Below are positions 11,114-21,345 of a stretch of DNA of 36,486 nucleotides, in pieces. How positions within the stretch are numbered: the stretch's first letter is position 1; the number at the start of each line of letters is the position of its first letter. The notes below the pieces were generated by a model that saw only the letters and a list, made by a program, of their open reading frames with translations, did not search any database and was not told the origin of the DNA. The position numbers were made by a program, and so were the translations under genes. Source of the DNA: Fragilaria crotonensis (Eukaryota > Bacillariophyta > Fragilariophyceae > Fragilariales > Fragilariaceae); NCBI GenBank assembly GCA_022925895.1, contig JAKSYS010000634.1:1-36486 (forward strand). Reading direction: 5' to 3'.

Positions 11114-11159
11114 TTCAAGTTCGAGTTATAGCAATCGAACATATAACTCGGACCTTGAA
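11114..11159. repeat. Long imperfect hairpin with about 17-bp arms
   Basis: The left arm is TTCAAGTTCGAGTTATA (11114-11130), the right arm TATAACTCGGACCTTGAA (11142-11159), and the loop is 11 nt. The arms pair with about one mismatch and one bulge. No gene covers it. It may be a structured RNA, a MITE core or a regulatory hairpin. Confidence 0.55.
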
Positions 11160-11937
11160 CTCGACCCCCCGCTGGGGCAGTACCACAAGCCGTAGCGGGA
11201 AAAGAAAAATAAAGGGATGGTGGGTGGGGAAATAAAAAAGCTGCTTGATGGCCTAGCACGCGATAGGCCTTGGATGTACGGTCCGAAGATAAAGGCTGCT
11301 AGAACCAAAAAGAGTGAGCGATGAATCGCTCTGATGTCTTCCTGCTGGGACTTGATACCAAGCATTCGAAGTAACTAGTAATCAGCTTTTGGCAAAGCTG
11401 GTGGGTAGATTCTTCATAGGACTCGGTTTCCGACTTGGAAGACATCCTTTACGTAACCTGATGGCTGGTCGGTAGCTTTGGATGAAAGCCACGAATTCCT
11501 TGTCGGTAAACTCAATTCCTCAACGCGTTCGTAGTACACCAGTGGCAAGTACATCCCAGTGTGACCTTCGAAACGATTATGAATGAGTTAGACCATACTG
11601 ACACTTTGATTAAGTCGAATCGTACTTGTATGTAGTTACCGGTGTACCGTCTCCTGTGCAACAGTATCCAACTTGACCTGCAGGTACGCGAAGAGTACAT
11701 GTACTCGAGCAACCGGTACTACCACTCTACTAAAATAAATCCGAGTCTTTCGGAGAGACACAACATCGATGTATCGAATTGCTGATCCAGGCGAAGAAGG
11801 AGCGAAGTATCCGTATCGAAGGAGATGCGTCGAGGATACGTTCAGTACTGGTACACCAATTCCGTGAGTACTGTCAATGTAGTATCGTTGGTCTTGTTTT
11901 GTCGGTCGGCGGCCAGACACGTCGGACTCCTTCCTCG

Positions 11938-11982
11938 TTGAGCAGTTTTCACATGTATGCTCACATGAGCACATTGCGTGAC
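11938..11982 (+). promoter_or_regulatory. Conserved promoter block of paralogue B
   Basis: TTGAGCAGTTTTC (11938-11950) and ATTGCGTGAC (11973-11982) match the block upstream of copy A (3638-3681) with spacing 22 versus 21. It lies about 170 bases before the ATG at 12154. Conservation against an otherwise unalike background argues for a functional element. Confidence 0.5.
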
Positions 11983-12153
11983 GGTGTATCTATGGAATGG
12001 TCCGATCATCTCATGCAACACTGTGAAAGCCGACACACATCTATGCTTCGCTTACATACTATAAATCGTGGCGTTGACATCATATATCAGACCAAGCGCA
12101 TTCACAACATAGAGGCATAGAGAGAAAAAGGAGTATTCACAAGAGTGATTATC

Positions 12154-15134
12154 ATGGATAATTTTACCATGGATAATTCAAGTAATACGGATGGTTTTAC
12201 CACGGATAACTCCACCATGGAGGGGTTAACCATACCGATGCAACTTTTCACACCCGTAAGTCATGATCATACTTCATGCGTGTATGTCACGAGGTCCAAG
12301 TTCTTCTACGCAACTCACTTCTCATGTTTCTGCATCCTTCGTATTCAATCCCACCCTCTATAAGAACTTTGCAATCAAAATCATGCGACTTGCCCCTAGC
12401 ATGGGGAACTCAAAAAAGTTTGCACTCTTGGTCTCGGAGGATCCTAGTGACAAATTCGAATACACTTCGGGGTTGGTGTTTCTCGGTCGTTCTATCTGGT
12501 CTTCTTTTTCATGGACCCTCGTCCTTATTCTTTGCAAATGGATGGGACCAGAAAATGTCGGGCTCTGGTCAGGACACGAAATGCAACCAGTGGAAGCAGG
12601 GACAAAGTCATACCTTCAAAGATACAAGGTAAAAATTGTACGAGCCATCTTTGGCTTGGCAGCTTTCTTGTGGATGGTGTTTGTCATAGTATTTTTGGCC
12701 AAGGGACTGAATGGTCTAGAAGAAGCCAAGGTTGCATACAACGAAAGCTCGACAGTAAGTAACAATGTCGCAACCAAGTATTTGCAAACGGATCAACACT
12801 CAACATACCGCTGCACAGGAAATGTTCTTGGTGATTGATGCCGTCGCTACCGCTCATGCAGAACTTCTTAATCAAACTGACTCGGCTACTGCAATGAGGG
12901 ATGATTTTGTGTTAAATATGACCACCTTTTGCGGCGGACAGGGCAGCATAAGCAACGGTGGCAACGGTAGCAGCGGTATCAACAGCACAAGCAGCAGCAG
13001 CAGCAGCAGCAGCAACATCAACAACACAAGCAGCATCCCATTCAGTTTAGGGGCGCGACGACGCATTGCTCAGAACGCCACTTCTGCGCCGCAGGTGAAC
13101 GCTGATGAGGCAACGGCGAATCAGTTCGCGTCTCTCTTTTCAGATCTCGCAGCTGAGAACATTACAACCGATGCCAAAACACCCGCCCCGAGCCCTATCG
13201 GTTCCGGCTCGCGAAGTGGAGTCAATACGGATCAGCCTGTTTTTGTCTTGAATCTTCCTGTCGACAACGTCAATGACGCCAGTACGAATCTTCCAGTATT
13301 AGATCTTAACTTCAATCTCCCCACCGAATCGAATGAGACGTCAGCTATTTCGAATGTCAGTGATTCTACAGACTTTAATCAGACGTTGGATCTCAGTTCC
13401 TTTGGCGACTCGATGGGACTGTTCGTCAACTCGACAGAGGCATTTGCTGATGCAATTGGATTGAGTCCATTTACTGGTGACGAAACACTCAAGGCCTTAA
13501 TTCTGGATGCTCTGTTTTCAGTGATGATGCTCGATGATTTTGTCGCAGCCGAACTCGACGAGGGGATGAAGGGCATCAATGCTACAATGGACGTCGCCGA
13601 GATGTTGAATGCAACGGCCGTGAGTATTAATCCTCCAAACACAGTAGCCTACGTTCTTGCCCTCCCCTGGATGGTGGTACCCTTGGTGTTTTTCATCCTT
13701 GTGGTGATGGCTTGGAGATTGAGACCGAATTTAAATCTTTTGCAGCGTATTTCGCGGTATGTGCTGCCACTGCTTTGTCTGCAAACCATGGCGTCAACAA
13801 TACTGGCAATCATCATGGTAACCTATGCGATCGCCAATGCTGGTAAGTAGTGTTCGTCATTGATCCGTGGCTCCATTGTCGTTGCTGTTGTGGTTAACTG
13901 AATCGACACGTCCTTAGACTTTTGCTCGGGTGGCCAGAGCAACACTCCTGACGAAACAATTTTGGAAATGGTGTTAGCAAGGGGCTTCGAAGCAGACAGC
14001 TTGGTCTTTTTGGCAACAGAATACTATGTGTCACAATGTGATGCAGAATACCCATATGACTTTGTAGACACGTTCATGAAAGAACTTGAAACTGCCAGTT
14101 TGACAATTGCGGCTGTCGAATCCGCCATTGCGACAAAAACTATGGGATCCGTCGTCGCCGAATGCGGTACGGACGCCGTGGGGATCGATTCTCTCCTGTC
14201 GGCGATGAACTCTCGCCTTCTGGAGGTGGGGAATGCATTCGATGATGCACTATCAAGTTTGTCGTGTGATACGGTAGTGCCGACATTTACCAGCGCTGCC
14301 TATGATGCTGCATGTGATGTCAGTGTGAATGCTGTTTACTATTCGTATGTGTGTAAGTTTCGATCATGAAATGGGTTGGGTTTGTATGTCAATAACGACG
14401 CAAATCTTTTGTTTTTCTCGCTCACAATATCTTCCTGCTATTTTGGACGTTTCGTAGCATTCATCATGATGGCGTTCACGGGCATGATCATGATATCCCT
14501 CCGTACAGCGTATCGTCCTGTTGAGGGAGAGGAAGAGGAGCTAAAGGAGTTGTTGGCCAAACGGGCTGCAGCGTTGAAGGAACAAAGGGCGAGACAAAAA
14601 GCTGCGGCAAAAGAGAGAAAGAAGGCGGCCAAGGCGAAAGCCAAGAAGAAGGCCAGAAGCCTTGAAGATGTTGAGTCTGCCACTGTTGACGATTCTGATG
14701 AAGATTCGGACTCCGATAAAGATTCTGACTCGGATGAAGACTCTGACTCTGATGACGACTCGGACTCTAACAAATCATCGGACTCTGATAAAGATTCGGA
14801 CTCTGACAAATCATCGGACTCCGATAAGGACTCGGACTCTGACAAATCATCGGACTCCGATAAGGACCCGGACTCTGACAAATCATCGGACTCCGATAAG
14901 GACTCGGACTCTGACAAATCATCGGACTCCGATAAAGATTCGGACTCTGACAAATCATCGAACTCCGATAAGGATTCGGACTCTGATAAAGATTCGGACT
15001 CTGATAAAGACTCGGATTCCGACAAGGACTCAGACTCCGATAAGGACTCGGATTCCGATAAAGATTCAGACTCTGATAAAGACTCGGATTCGGACGACGA
15101 CTCTTCGAGTGACGATTCTTCCGAGAGTTCATGA
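12154..15134 (+). CDS. Five-span membrane protein with long Ser/Asp tail, copy B (intact)
   Basis: Exons 12154-12255, 12365-12754, 12819-13842, 13918-14352 and 14458-15134 join to 875 codons without a break. Start: ATG 12154, giving MDNFTMDN with NxT sequons and no signal peptide. Predicted layout: helix 1 about 70-92, helix 2 about 125-147, first large loop about 150-440 (a Ser run, many N-x-S/T sites), helix 3 about 441-463, helix 4 about 478-502, second loop about 507-645 with several Cys, helix 5 about 652-668. Then follow an Ala/Lys/Arg-rich, probably helical segment (about 680-720) and a Ser/Asp/Lys tail to the end. The NxT sites put the N-terminus and loops outside or in a lumen and the acidic tail in the cytosol. 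The topology matches prominin and tweety proteins, but no homology is proven. The basic helical segment is absent from copy A. Confidence 0.85.
12990..13013 (+). repeat. AGC trinucleotide run encoding poly-Ser
   Basis: About eight AGC triplets inside exon 3 of copy B, within an Asn/Ser/Gly-rich insert. Copy A has only a few Ser codons here, so the run is a recent slippage expansion. Length variation between alleles is likely. Confidence 0.85.
14756..15110 (+). repeat. Coding Ser/Asp/Lys repeat tract in the tail of copy B
   Basis: Units such as [11 protein letters not shown] recur head to tail, with an 18/36-nt period built from GACTCGGACTCTGACAAATC. The words differ from the EDSDKDDDD units of copy A, so the two tails expanded separately while keeping the same acidic Ser-rich composition. 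Nearly every Ser sits in a casein-kinase-2-like acidic context. Confidence 0.85.
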
Positions 15135-15810
15135 CGAATTTGCTTACCATCCTTTAGAGTTCCAAGGTTTCGTACTCACACTGAGTGTTTCGCTATAGAC
15201 GCCGGAACGCAATGGCTCGTTCCCAGTTTTTACCAAAAAGTCATCTCCAACTGATACTTTGAAGCGTTGAAGGTCTGAGTACTCTTGCATTCTCAATTAG
15301 GGAAGTTCAGACTGCACGACAAAAGGACCATGTGCGACTAGCTAGCATAGCAACGTACTCTGTAGGGGAAATCTTCTTGAATGCACCAATGTCACGACTT
15401 CTTGAAAACCCATGCAGCTTCGAGGGTACCTATCGACGATGAAATCCGTTACCAAGAAGGAGATTTCCCCCTCGTAGCTATATTGGGTGATTGTCAAGTC
15501 GCAACGTGAACAATTAGTGGAAGAAGCCGATTGGATACATCTAGCTAGTAGAATGTACAAACGTATAAATCAAAATATTATATGTGAGATTGCGTGGCAA
15601 AGAGTTATTGTTGGTAAGCGCAACCAACGCAACGGCTCCACAATGTGATCTTCTTGGCAAGAGCAACATGGTAGCGCTCCAATACAACCTCAACAACACC
15701 AAAGTGTGTCAACATTCATGTTTGACACACGTGTACCAACAAGGTAAATACCCATATTAGAACCTCTACATTGTCGGCAAAAAGTCGTAAAGGAATACCA
15801 TTTACGAAAA
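15135..15810. other. Convergent 3' spacer, no gene
   Basis: The region lies between the ends of copy B (+) and the next gene (-). An inverted repeat (AGGGGAAATCTTCTTG at 15364-15379 against CAAGAAGGAGATTTCCCC at 15453-15470, with a 2-3-base bulge) is the only structure noticed. Otherwise probably 3' UTRs. Confidence 0.4.
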
Positions 15811-17023
15811 TCATGACACGACAGTTCGTGTCGACCCAGTGGTGCAGGGTGTAAACCAGGAGCTCAAGGATGCACCCGACGTAGAACCGCAGCCGCCCTT
15901 ATCGGTGGAATCACCAGAATCAAAAAAGGACCAAGTAGTGGGTGGTGGTGCTGATGATGTCGCCGCCGCTGCAGTCGCGTCTGGGATTCCAAACTCATCT
16001 TCTTCTGATCTCTTGACGTAAGAAAATGCCTCCCGCGCTCCACCCGTTTCTTCCGCCTTGACTTCATATCCCTCCATGTCGGTTGTGAGAGTAAACAAAC
16101 GATTGAATTTGCGACATGCCGATTCCCACGCTTCCTCCACTTTGGATGTCAAGGATCCAGTCATGATGGTTTCGTATCGTTGTTGTCTGATTTTGAGTGA
16201 TTCCATCCAGGCGTTCTTGAGTTCTTCCATGGAGTATCCCTGCTTTGCAAAATCTCCTCGCGTTCCGTAAAGGACATTTTGAGCTGACGACGGGTTTTCC
16301 GTGGTTGGCGTTCTTGTTCGTACGTGTTCAAATCCACAACCGATTCCGTCTTGTGTTCCCAGTCGAGTTGGACGGGAGGACCACTGGCAGAAGAGGGGTG
16401 GTCTGTGATTTTTTGCACGCGAGTTGTTGTGGTAGTAGTATTAGGATATTAGGATATTTATGAGTAGAAAGAAATCGTGTCAGCGAGGATGATTGGTGTA
16501 TGATGGCAAGTGCACAAGAGTCCACTACTCTCTCACCTCCAAGAGTCAAGTCATATTCTCGAACCGTCAGTGAATTGAAGGAGACACTTCGATTGGATTG
16601 AATACCAGCATGATTTGTCTGGCCAGGCTTCTTGAGAGCCGATTTGGGAGGTACGTAGCAACCAGGAGCACACAGTGGCAAACACATGCTCGAAAATGTA
16701 TCAAATATGGTATCTTGATCATCACTGTCTGAGACATTAATCTGACCCTCAACAGTATCGTCCACATCGTCTTGATCTTGTTGCAAAACTTGCTGCAGGT
16801 GACGTATTTTCTCAGCCGAATCCTGAGAAAGGGTTAGGATAAGACCGGCCTCATTACCATTCCCCTGGTTGGCACCACCACCACCACCAGCAGCAGCAGC
16901 AGTACTACGGTCACCGGAAGAAGGCCCAAGACGAACGATTGGCGTATGACGCCCATCAACGTGTTGAATTTCAATCGTATCTTCCAATTCCACGTGAGTG
17001 GAGTATGAAGAATGTGGAGCCAT
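15811..17023 (-). CDS. Diatom-type protein of unknown function with SVSF...REY and GPP...LDW motifs
   Basis: Not assignable to a function. Exon 1 is 17023-16537 and exon 2 starts at 16402 (intron GTGAGA...ACAG, 134 bp). Exon 1 holds a Gly/Asn/Asp-rich disordered start, a possible amphipathic helix (AEKIRHLQQVLQQDQ), the segment PPKSALKKP, then SVSFNSLTVREYDLTLG. Exon 2 continues SGPPVQLDWEH, PRKTRRQLKMSFTEREEIL, then a helical stretch (MEELKNAWMESLKIRQQR). From memory, this order of motifs is typical of a large diatom family of uncharacterised, probably soluble proteins. In exon 2 the frame breaks at a short A run (plus-strand TTT, 16244-16246); one extra base restores a 359-codon reading frame. 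The C-terminal 70 residues are low in conservation-like features. Confidence 0.7.
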
Positions 17024-18137
17024 TTTTCGTTCAGTTCGTCAAGTTTATTGCAAATTGTATTCACCACGATCAATCAACAAGGATCAGCGAACAATCAAGA
17101 AGCTATTGAAGGTAATCAAGATCAATCTCTGCAACCACTACAGGTCAATCAATGTTATGCTGCCCTTCACTGATGGAGTACAATTGTACGCCTCTCATGA
17201 GTACAAGTACTACGTGATCAGGCTTTGGCTTCAACGCTTCGAAAGGCGCCTGGTTCTAATGTAGATTCTATTTGGATATATTCAATTGAAGATTGACTCT
17301 GTATGTCATACACAGACATGAAGACCGTACAAGAATATGTGGTATTTCGTGACTGTACCCCTTGACTGGGAAGTAAAGGCGAGGTATGGCTCGCATGTGA
17401 AATTTCGACGGGAGGGCGTGTGCTCACTTAACAATCAGATTTTTCGCTCCAGTCCTGGCGATAATAATATTATATGACATTGTATAAATTCATGATGAAA
17501 ATACAAATCTTCAAAAAATAAGATGGCGGAATCATACATATAACAAAACATTTGAGTTCACAGGTTCGAATACATTTATATAATTCGGATAACAATCACG
17601 TGATTTTTATCGCACGCGAGCAGTTGATATCGAAAAATCGCATTTCGATTGGATCACAGCAGGAGCAGAGTCGGCGAGACTGCCAATACAGAGAGTCGAC
17701 TCCGAGGCGTATCTGGAGAAATGGATAGATGTGCTCACTATTCACTATTCACTCGTTACTCCATGTAGGTCTACTGGAAGGACATTCACACCCCTACGGC
17801 CTACGGTAGAGTCTATCTGTCCGGAAAACCAACCGGTACCAAGGCTTGCTTCAACAAGTCGAGTTTATGTTTGTATGCTATCCTCGAAGAATGCAGTATA
17901 GATGCACCGTTTAACACATGGGCACATGGGCACATGGGACCTATGATATCGCTTGCAAGCTCAATACTGCAGTTGCGCAACCACCAAATCAGCTACTTCA
18001 GGACTTACTCCTTACTACTAGTACCTCCCCAACCAGTCTACTACTGCACCCAGGTCATATGGTAGCCCTTCATAACGAATAGGGTGCATCAAATAATACT
18101 CAGTACTCGTTTCGCGAATCCCATCCCAACAGTTCCT
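17024..18137. other. 1.1 kb spacer, presumed promoter of the minus-strand gene to the left
   Basis: AT-rich in 17440-17600. No protein-like open frame. It contains three tandem copies of CACATGGG (17915-17938) and several GTAC/GGTACC words. The BUB3 3' end lies at the right edge. Confidence 0.4.
17915..17938. repeat. Three tandem copies of CACATGGG
   Basis: Perfect 8-mer triplication in an intergenic region. Related words (CCCATGTG next to CCATGG) also occur right of the retrotransposon at 32935-32950, so it may belong to a dispersed intergenic repeat. Confidence 0.6.
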
Positions 18138-19323
18138 TTACTTCCCCTTGGGTTGGACTTCGGATTCCAACACTGGCCGGACAAAGATTTCATCCCTCGG
18201 ATGATCTCGTTCTCCCTCTTCAAACGTATAACTCGCGGCAATGGCAAGGTGCGATCCGGTTGGTGAAAAGACCAAAGCCGCAATGCTGGTGGGAAATTTC
18301 GGAAGTGATGTTAATTTTTTCTTGTGAAGGCCATCCCAAATGGCCACGGTACCATCGCAACCACCAGTGGCAAAGGTACAGTCTTGCGTCGGACAAAAGG
18401 CAATGGCATTGACGGGATAGACTGTATCCTGGATGCGATGGCATTTGAAGGCGTATTTTTTCTTTTCCGAATTGGCGGTGCCAATGTTGTTATTGTTTGT
18501 AGAATTAGCAACGTCAAGTGAGGTTGATGACGTGTTGGATAACAATGTTTCTGGTAAATACTCGACTGCCACTCGACCTTCAATACTTCCTATAGCAATC
18601 CCATGTCCATTGGGGAAGAATTGAACGCATCGTGTTTGATATTTGAGTGACGATTCTCGGTCCAACACCGTTTGTAATGTGCCATGATTAAAATCGCAAA
18701 AGACCAGTCGTCGTCCGGCACTGGTGGCCACGACGATGCGATTCCGCGATTCATCCACATCCATGGCAAAGGCCTTGCCGGGAAGGTCCATGGAGGCAAT
18801 CGCAACTTGTGATGACGATCGTACGTCCCAAAGATGCAGTTGTGAATTCCAGCCGGCACTAACGATTAAATTCTCACCGAGACTTTTGAGACAGGAACAT
18901 GCCACCTTGGATGGTTCACCCGAGTGACGACCGACGACTGATGTCGCGTTGGTGAGAATATCTAATTTTCGGACTGTTGATAATAATTTTGGAATTCAAC
19001 GTAGTGAGAACAAGAATGACAATAACAACACAAGTGATCACCGTCTACGTACTGCTACCATCCAATCCCCCCGTCACTAACAATGGATTGCTTTTCATAG
19101 TTCCCATGGTTGCTAAACTCAAAAGTGGACCAGAATCCATGTATTGATTAATTTGTGATACCCATCGTTCCGTGTCGTGAAGTCGAACACATCCATCCCA
19201 TGATGTGGACGCCAAGAGAGAAGACGATGACGATTCGTCGTCACCGTTGCGCAAGTATTGGAGCGCGCTAACACCATCGGTGGGTGGATCAGGTAACGCT
19301 TTCGCTTCTGGTAATGCTGACAT
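18138..19323 (-). CDS. BUB3: Mitotic checkpoint WD40 protein BUB3
   Basis: BUB3 is a seven-bladed WD40 propeller that binds GLEBS motifs of BUB1/BUBR1 at kinetochores for spindle-checkpoint signalling. Two exons (19323-19053 and 18973-18138, intron 79 bp, GTACGT...ACAG) give 368 aa, slightly longer than the usual 320-340. Family landmarks seen: LLASTSWDGCVRLHD, VTGGLDG, LHLWDVR, SSLKYQTRCVQFFPNG, EGRVAVEYL, KKKYAFKCHR, VYPVNAIAFCP, FATGGCDGTVAIWDG, FPTSIAALVFSPTG and a C-terminal HPRDEIFVRPV. The extra length is an Asn/Ser-rich insert between EGRVAVEYL and KKKYAFKCHR. Start: the ATG at 19323 gives MSALPEAKALPDPP, directly before blade 1. Likely nuclear/kinetochore. It is divergent from the MazG-like gene across a 745-bp spacer. 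No frame break. Confidence 0.93.
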
Positions 19324-19642
19324 GTTCAATTTCTTCTCTTTGTTTTACTGCTTGTGTAGTAATTCAACAGAGTACTGGGGTATGGGGTACCTGGTTGGTC
19401 AATAGATTATAGATAATGAGCATCAATCTGATTTAGCATGAAGAGTTGTGATAATGAGGTGTCGGTGGTCGATTGTTGGGTTGACGAGGAGAGTCTGGTC
19501 GATGTTCGAAGTTTTTCCAGTGAACCAGTACCAGTGTACCAGTACACTGTGGCAGTACAACAATATACAACCCCAAGTAGCAACTTGTCCACCGTCGACT
19601 GTCCTGCTAGTAGTACTCAGTATACTCAGTACTAAGAACTAA

Positions 19643-19674
19643 GTACGGAGTACGGAGTACGGAGTACGGAGTAC
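19643..19674. repeat. Tandem GTACGGA repeat
   Basis: Four perfect 7-bp units followed by GTAC, in the divergent promoter region. A slippage-prone microsatellite that could also act as clustered binding sites. Confidence 0.8.
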
Positions 19675-19717
19675 TCCAGTACTATACTTATAAGCACTGT
19701 CACTTGAACCTTGAACC

Positions 19718-19746
19718 GGAGGGAGTTTCAAGTTGAAACTCCCTCC
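19718..19746. repeat. Perfect 13-bp inverted repeat with a 3-nt loop
   Basis: GGAGGGAGTTTCA (19718-19730) and TGAAACTCCCTCC (19734-19746) separated by AGT. It lies in the divergent promoter 75 bases right of the GTACGGA repeat. It could form a cruciform or, if transcribed, a tight hairpin. Confidence 0.75.
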
Positions 19747-20068
19747 ACTCGACCCTCGATGGAATAGGATGGATGGAACCAAAATGGCGGGACGGTTCAA
19801 AAAGTCCAATCGTGCCGAGTGAAATACGTTAGATCTACCGTTATTATAGGCGCTCGCCACAGATCATGCCACTGATGATTGTTGACAATCATCTTCCTGA
19901 TCCGACAATCACTCTTGTCGCAAACAAAAGCCATCCTTCTGGAGTACAAGTACTCCGAGTATCAGGTATTCGAGTGCTAATCAGTCACTCATTTTCTCAG
20001 AGACATCCATTATAAGGTCCATTGAGAGTGTCGTCGACTCAACCAAGTTTTCGAATCTTCAATTTCCA

Positions 20069-20962
20069 ATGCTTACGTTTGGCCACTTGGCCACTCTGGC
20101 CAATGCTCGACAGAGGAATCAATTCAAAACTCCACGACATCTCATTTTGGAATTGACAGCCTTGGTGGGACTGTTGGCATCCTCCTTTTTGCAGCATTGT
20201 CCACTCGATAATCTGATTGCAGAAACATCAACAACATCGACAACACCATCCACTACTATCAAAACACCTCCCACATCTCCGAATCGAAAACTCCGTCCGA
20301 CACCACCCATGTCTCCATCGACAAAGCTATGGAGACCACCGGTGGAGACACGGTTGCTCATGGGACAAATTCTATTCCAATTGGCCATGACAGCATCGTC
20401 GTGTCGTTTGGATCTACGCAAATGCATCCTTGCCAAATTAGTTCTCAATGAAAAGAAGTATCCTGTCGAACTCTGCAAAGGCAAGTCTGGAAAGTATACG
20501 GCATATTCGGATCAGACGGGAATTACGAAAACTGTAGGACAAGATACAGATGTGGGTGTTGTGTTGGAAGACAATGACAGCAGTAGTGGCAATGACGAAG
20601 ACAATAACAACCAGGACAACAGCGAAAACAACAATTCCGGCGATACGTACCAAAGTCCCGAACACGACAAGACTGAAATCGATGCCATTCAAATGAAAAT
20701 TAGCAAATTTGCAGACGACCGATTGTGGAATCGTTTTCACACGCCTCGCAATCTAGTTCTGGCCTTGATTGGAGAATTGGGAGAATTGTCGGAATTGTAC
20801 CAATGGAAGGGAGAAAAGGAAGAGTTGAATGGTGCCGAATTGGAAAAGGTGGGACAGGAGATTGCCGATGTGGCCATTTATTTGTTGCGATTGGCAACCG
20901 TATGTCGAGTCAAGATTGGTGAATATACAGTAGAAGCGTGTGCGAACATGACTCAAAAGTAA
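20069..20962 (+). CDS. Two-domain MazG-like nucleotide pyrophosphatase (dCTP pyrophosphatase 1-like)
   Basis: Single exon, 297 aa. The C-terminal half (about 205-297) matches eukaryotic DCTPP1-type enzymes, which cleave dCTP and modified dCTPs to the monophosphate and pyrophosphate: KFADDRLWNRFHTPRNL, then GELGELSELYQW (metal ligands Glu236, Glu239) and GQEIADVAIYLLRLATVCRV (Glu264, Asp267). The N-terminal half (about 5-160) repeats the pattern (RNQFKTPRHL..., later MGQILFQLAMTASSCRLDL), but by direct alignment the four ligand positions hold non-acidic residues, so it is probably inactive. A Thr/Pro-rich insert (51-90) and an Asp/Asn/Ser-rich linker (165-200) separate the parts. Housekeeping nucleotide-pool sanitation is the likely role. 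No frame break. Confidence 0.85.
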   Translation: MLTFGHLATLANARQRNQFKTPRHLILELTALVGLLASSFLQHCPLDNLIAETSTTSTTPSTTIKTPPTSPNRKLRPTPPMSPSTKLWRPPVETRLLMGQILFQLAMTASSCRLDLRKCILAKLVLNEKKYPVELCKGKSGKYTAYSDQTGITKTVGQDTDVGVVLEDNDSSSGNDEDNNNQDNSENNNSGDTYQSPEHDKTEIDAIQMKISKFADDRLWNRFHTPRNLVLALIGELGELSELYQWKGEKEELNGAELEKVGQEIADVAIYLLRLATVCRVKIGEYTVEACANMTQK

Positions 20963-21345
20963 TGATTTCCCATGTTTCTGTTTCTTTTAGCTCACATTCA
21001 CATGCAGCATGAGAATTTGTAGATACGATTAACAGATATATTTTGAAGCCCCATTTAAGTGATTTTGATGTGGAAGCAAGGCGGAATGCGCTCGATTTTT
21101 ACTCTGATGTGCTTATCGATGTCCTGTCCTTGCCCGCGGCGAGAGATGTTGCGCATCCGAAGAGAGGTTCACATGCTATTGCGTGACAAATTGAACACGA
21201 AGGAGCCGATTAGTTGTTTCTCACTCAATGGAATTCAGTGGCTTATCGAAGGGCAAAAGGAGAATACAGTAGATTGGAAAGCAAAAAGGTTGAACCGTCT
21301 GAAATACACTATGCCTTTTCATGGAAATCGTCAAGTGAGACTAAA
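20963..21345. other. Convergent 3' spacer
   Basis: Region between the stops of the MazG-like gene (+) and the LURP-one-like gene (-). Probably only 3' UTRs and polyadenylation signals; nothing else seen. Confidence 0.4.

Larger units (their letters stand above)
10434..11937. other. 1.5 kb intergenic region with inverted repeats, no supported gene
   Basis: No open frame with a recognisable protein. It probably holds the fucosyltransferase promoter (left part) and the copy B promoter (right end). Two inverted repeats near 11063 and 11114 are listed separately. Confidence 0.4.
19324..20068. promoter_or_regulatory. Divergent intergenic region between BUB3 and the MazG-like gene
   Basis: Both genes start outward from this 745-bp region, so it should contain two promoters. 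It holds tandem GTACGGA units and a perfect hairpin, listed separately, plus several CAGTAC/GTACCAG words (19536-19555). No TATA or initiator could be assigned with confidence. Confidence 0.5.

Noticed and set aside
11636-11974. Minus-strand open frame of 112 codons
   Set aside because: No recognisable motif, and it overlaps the conserved promoter block of copy B, which better explains the conservation.
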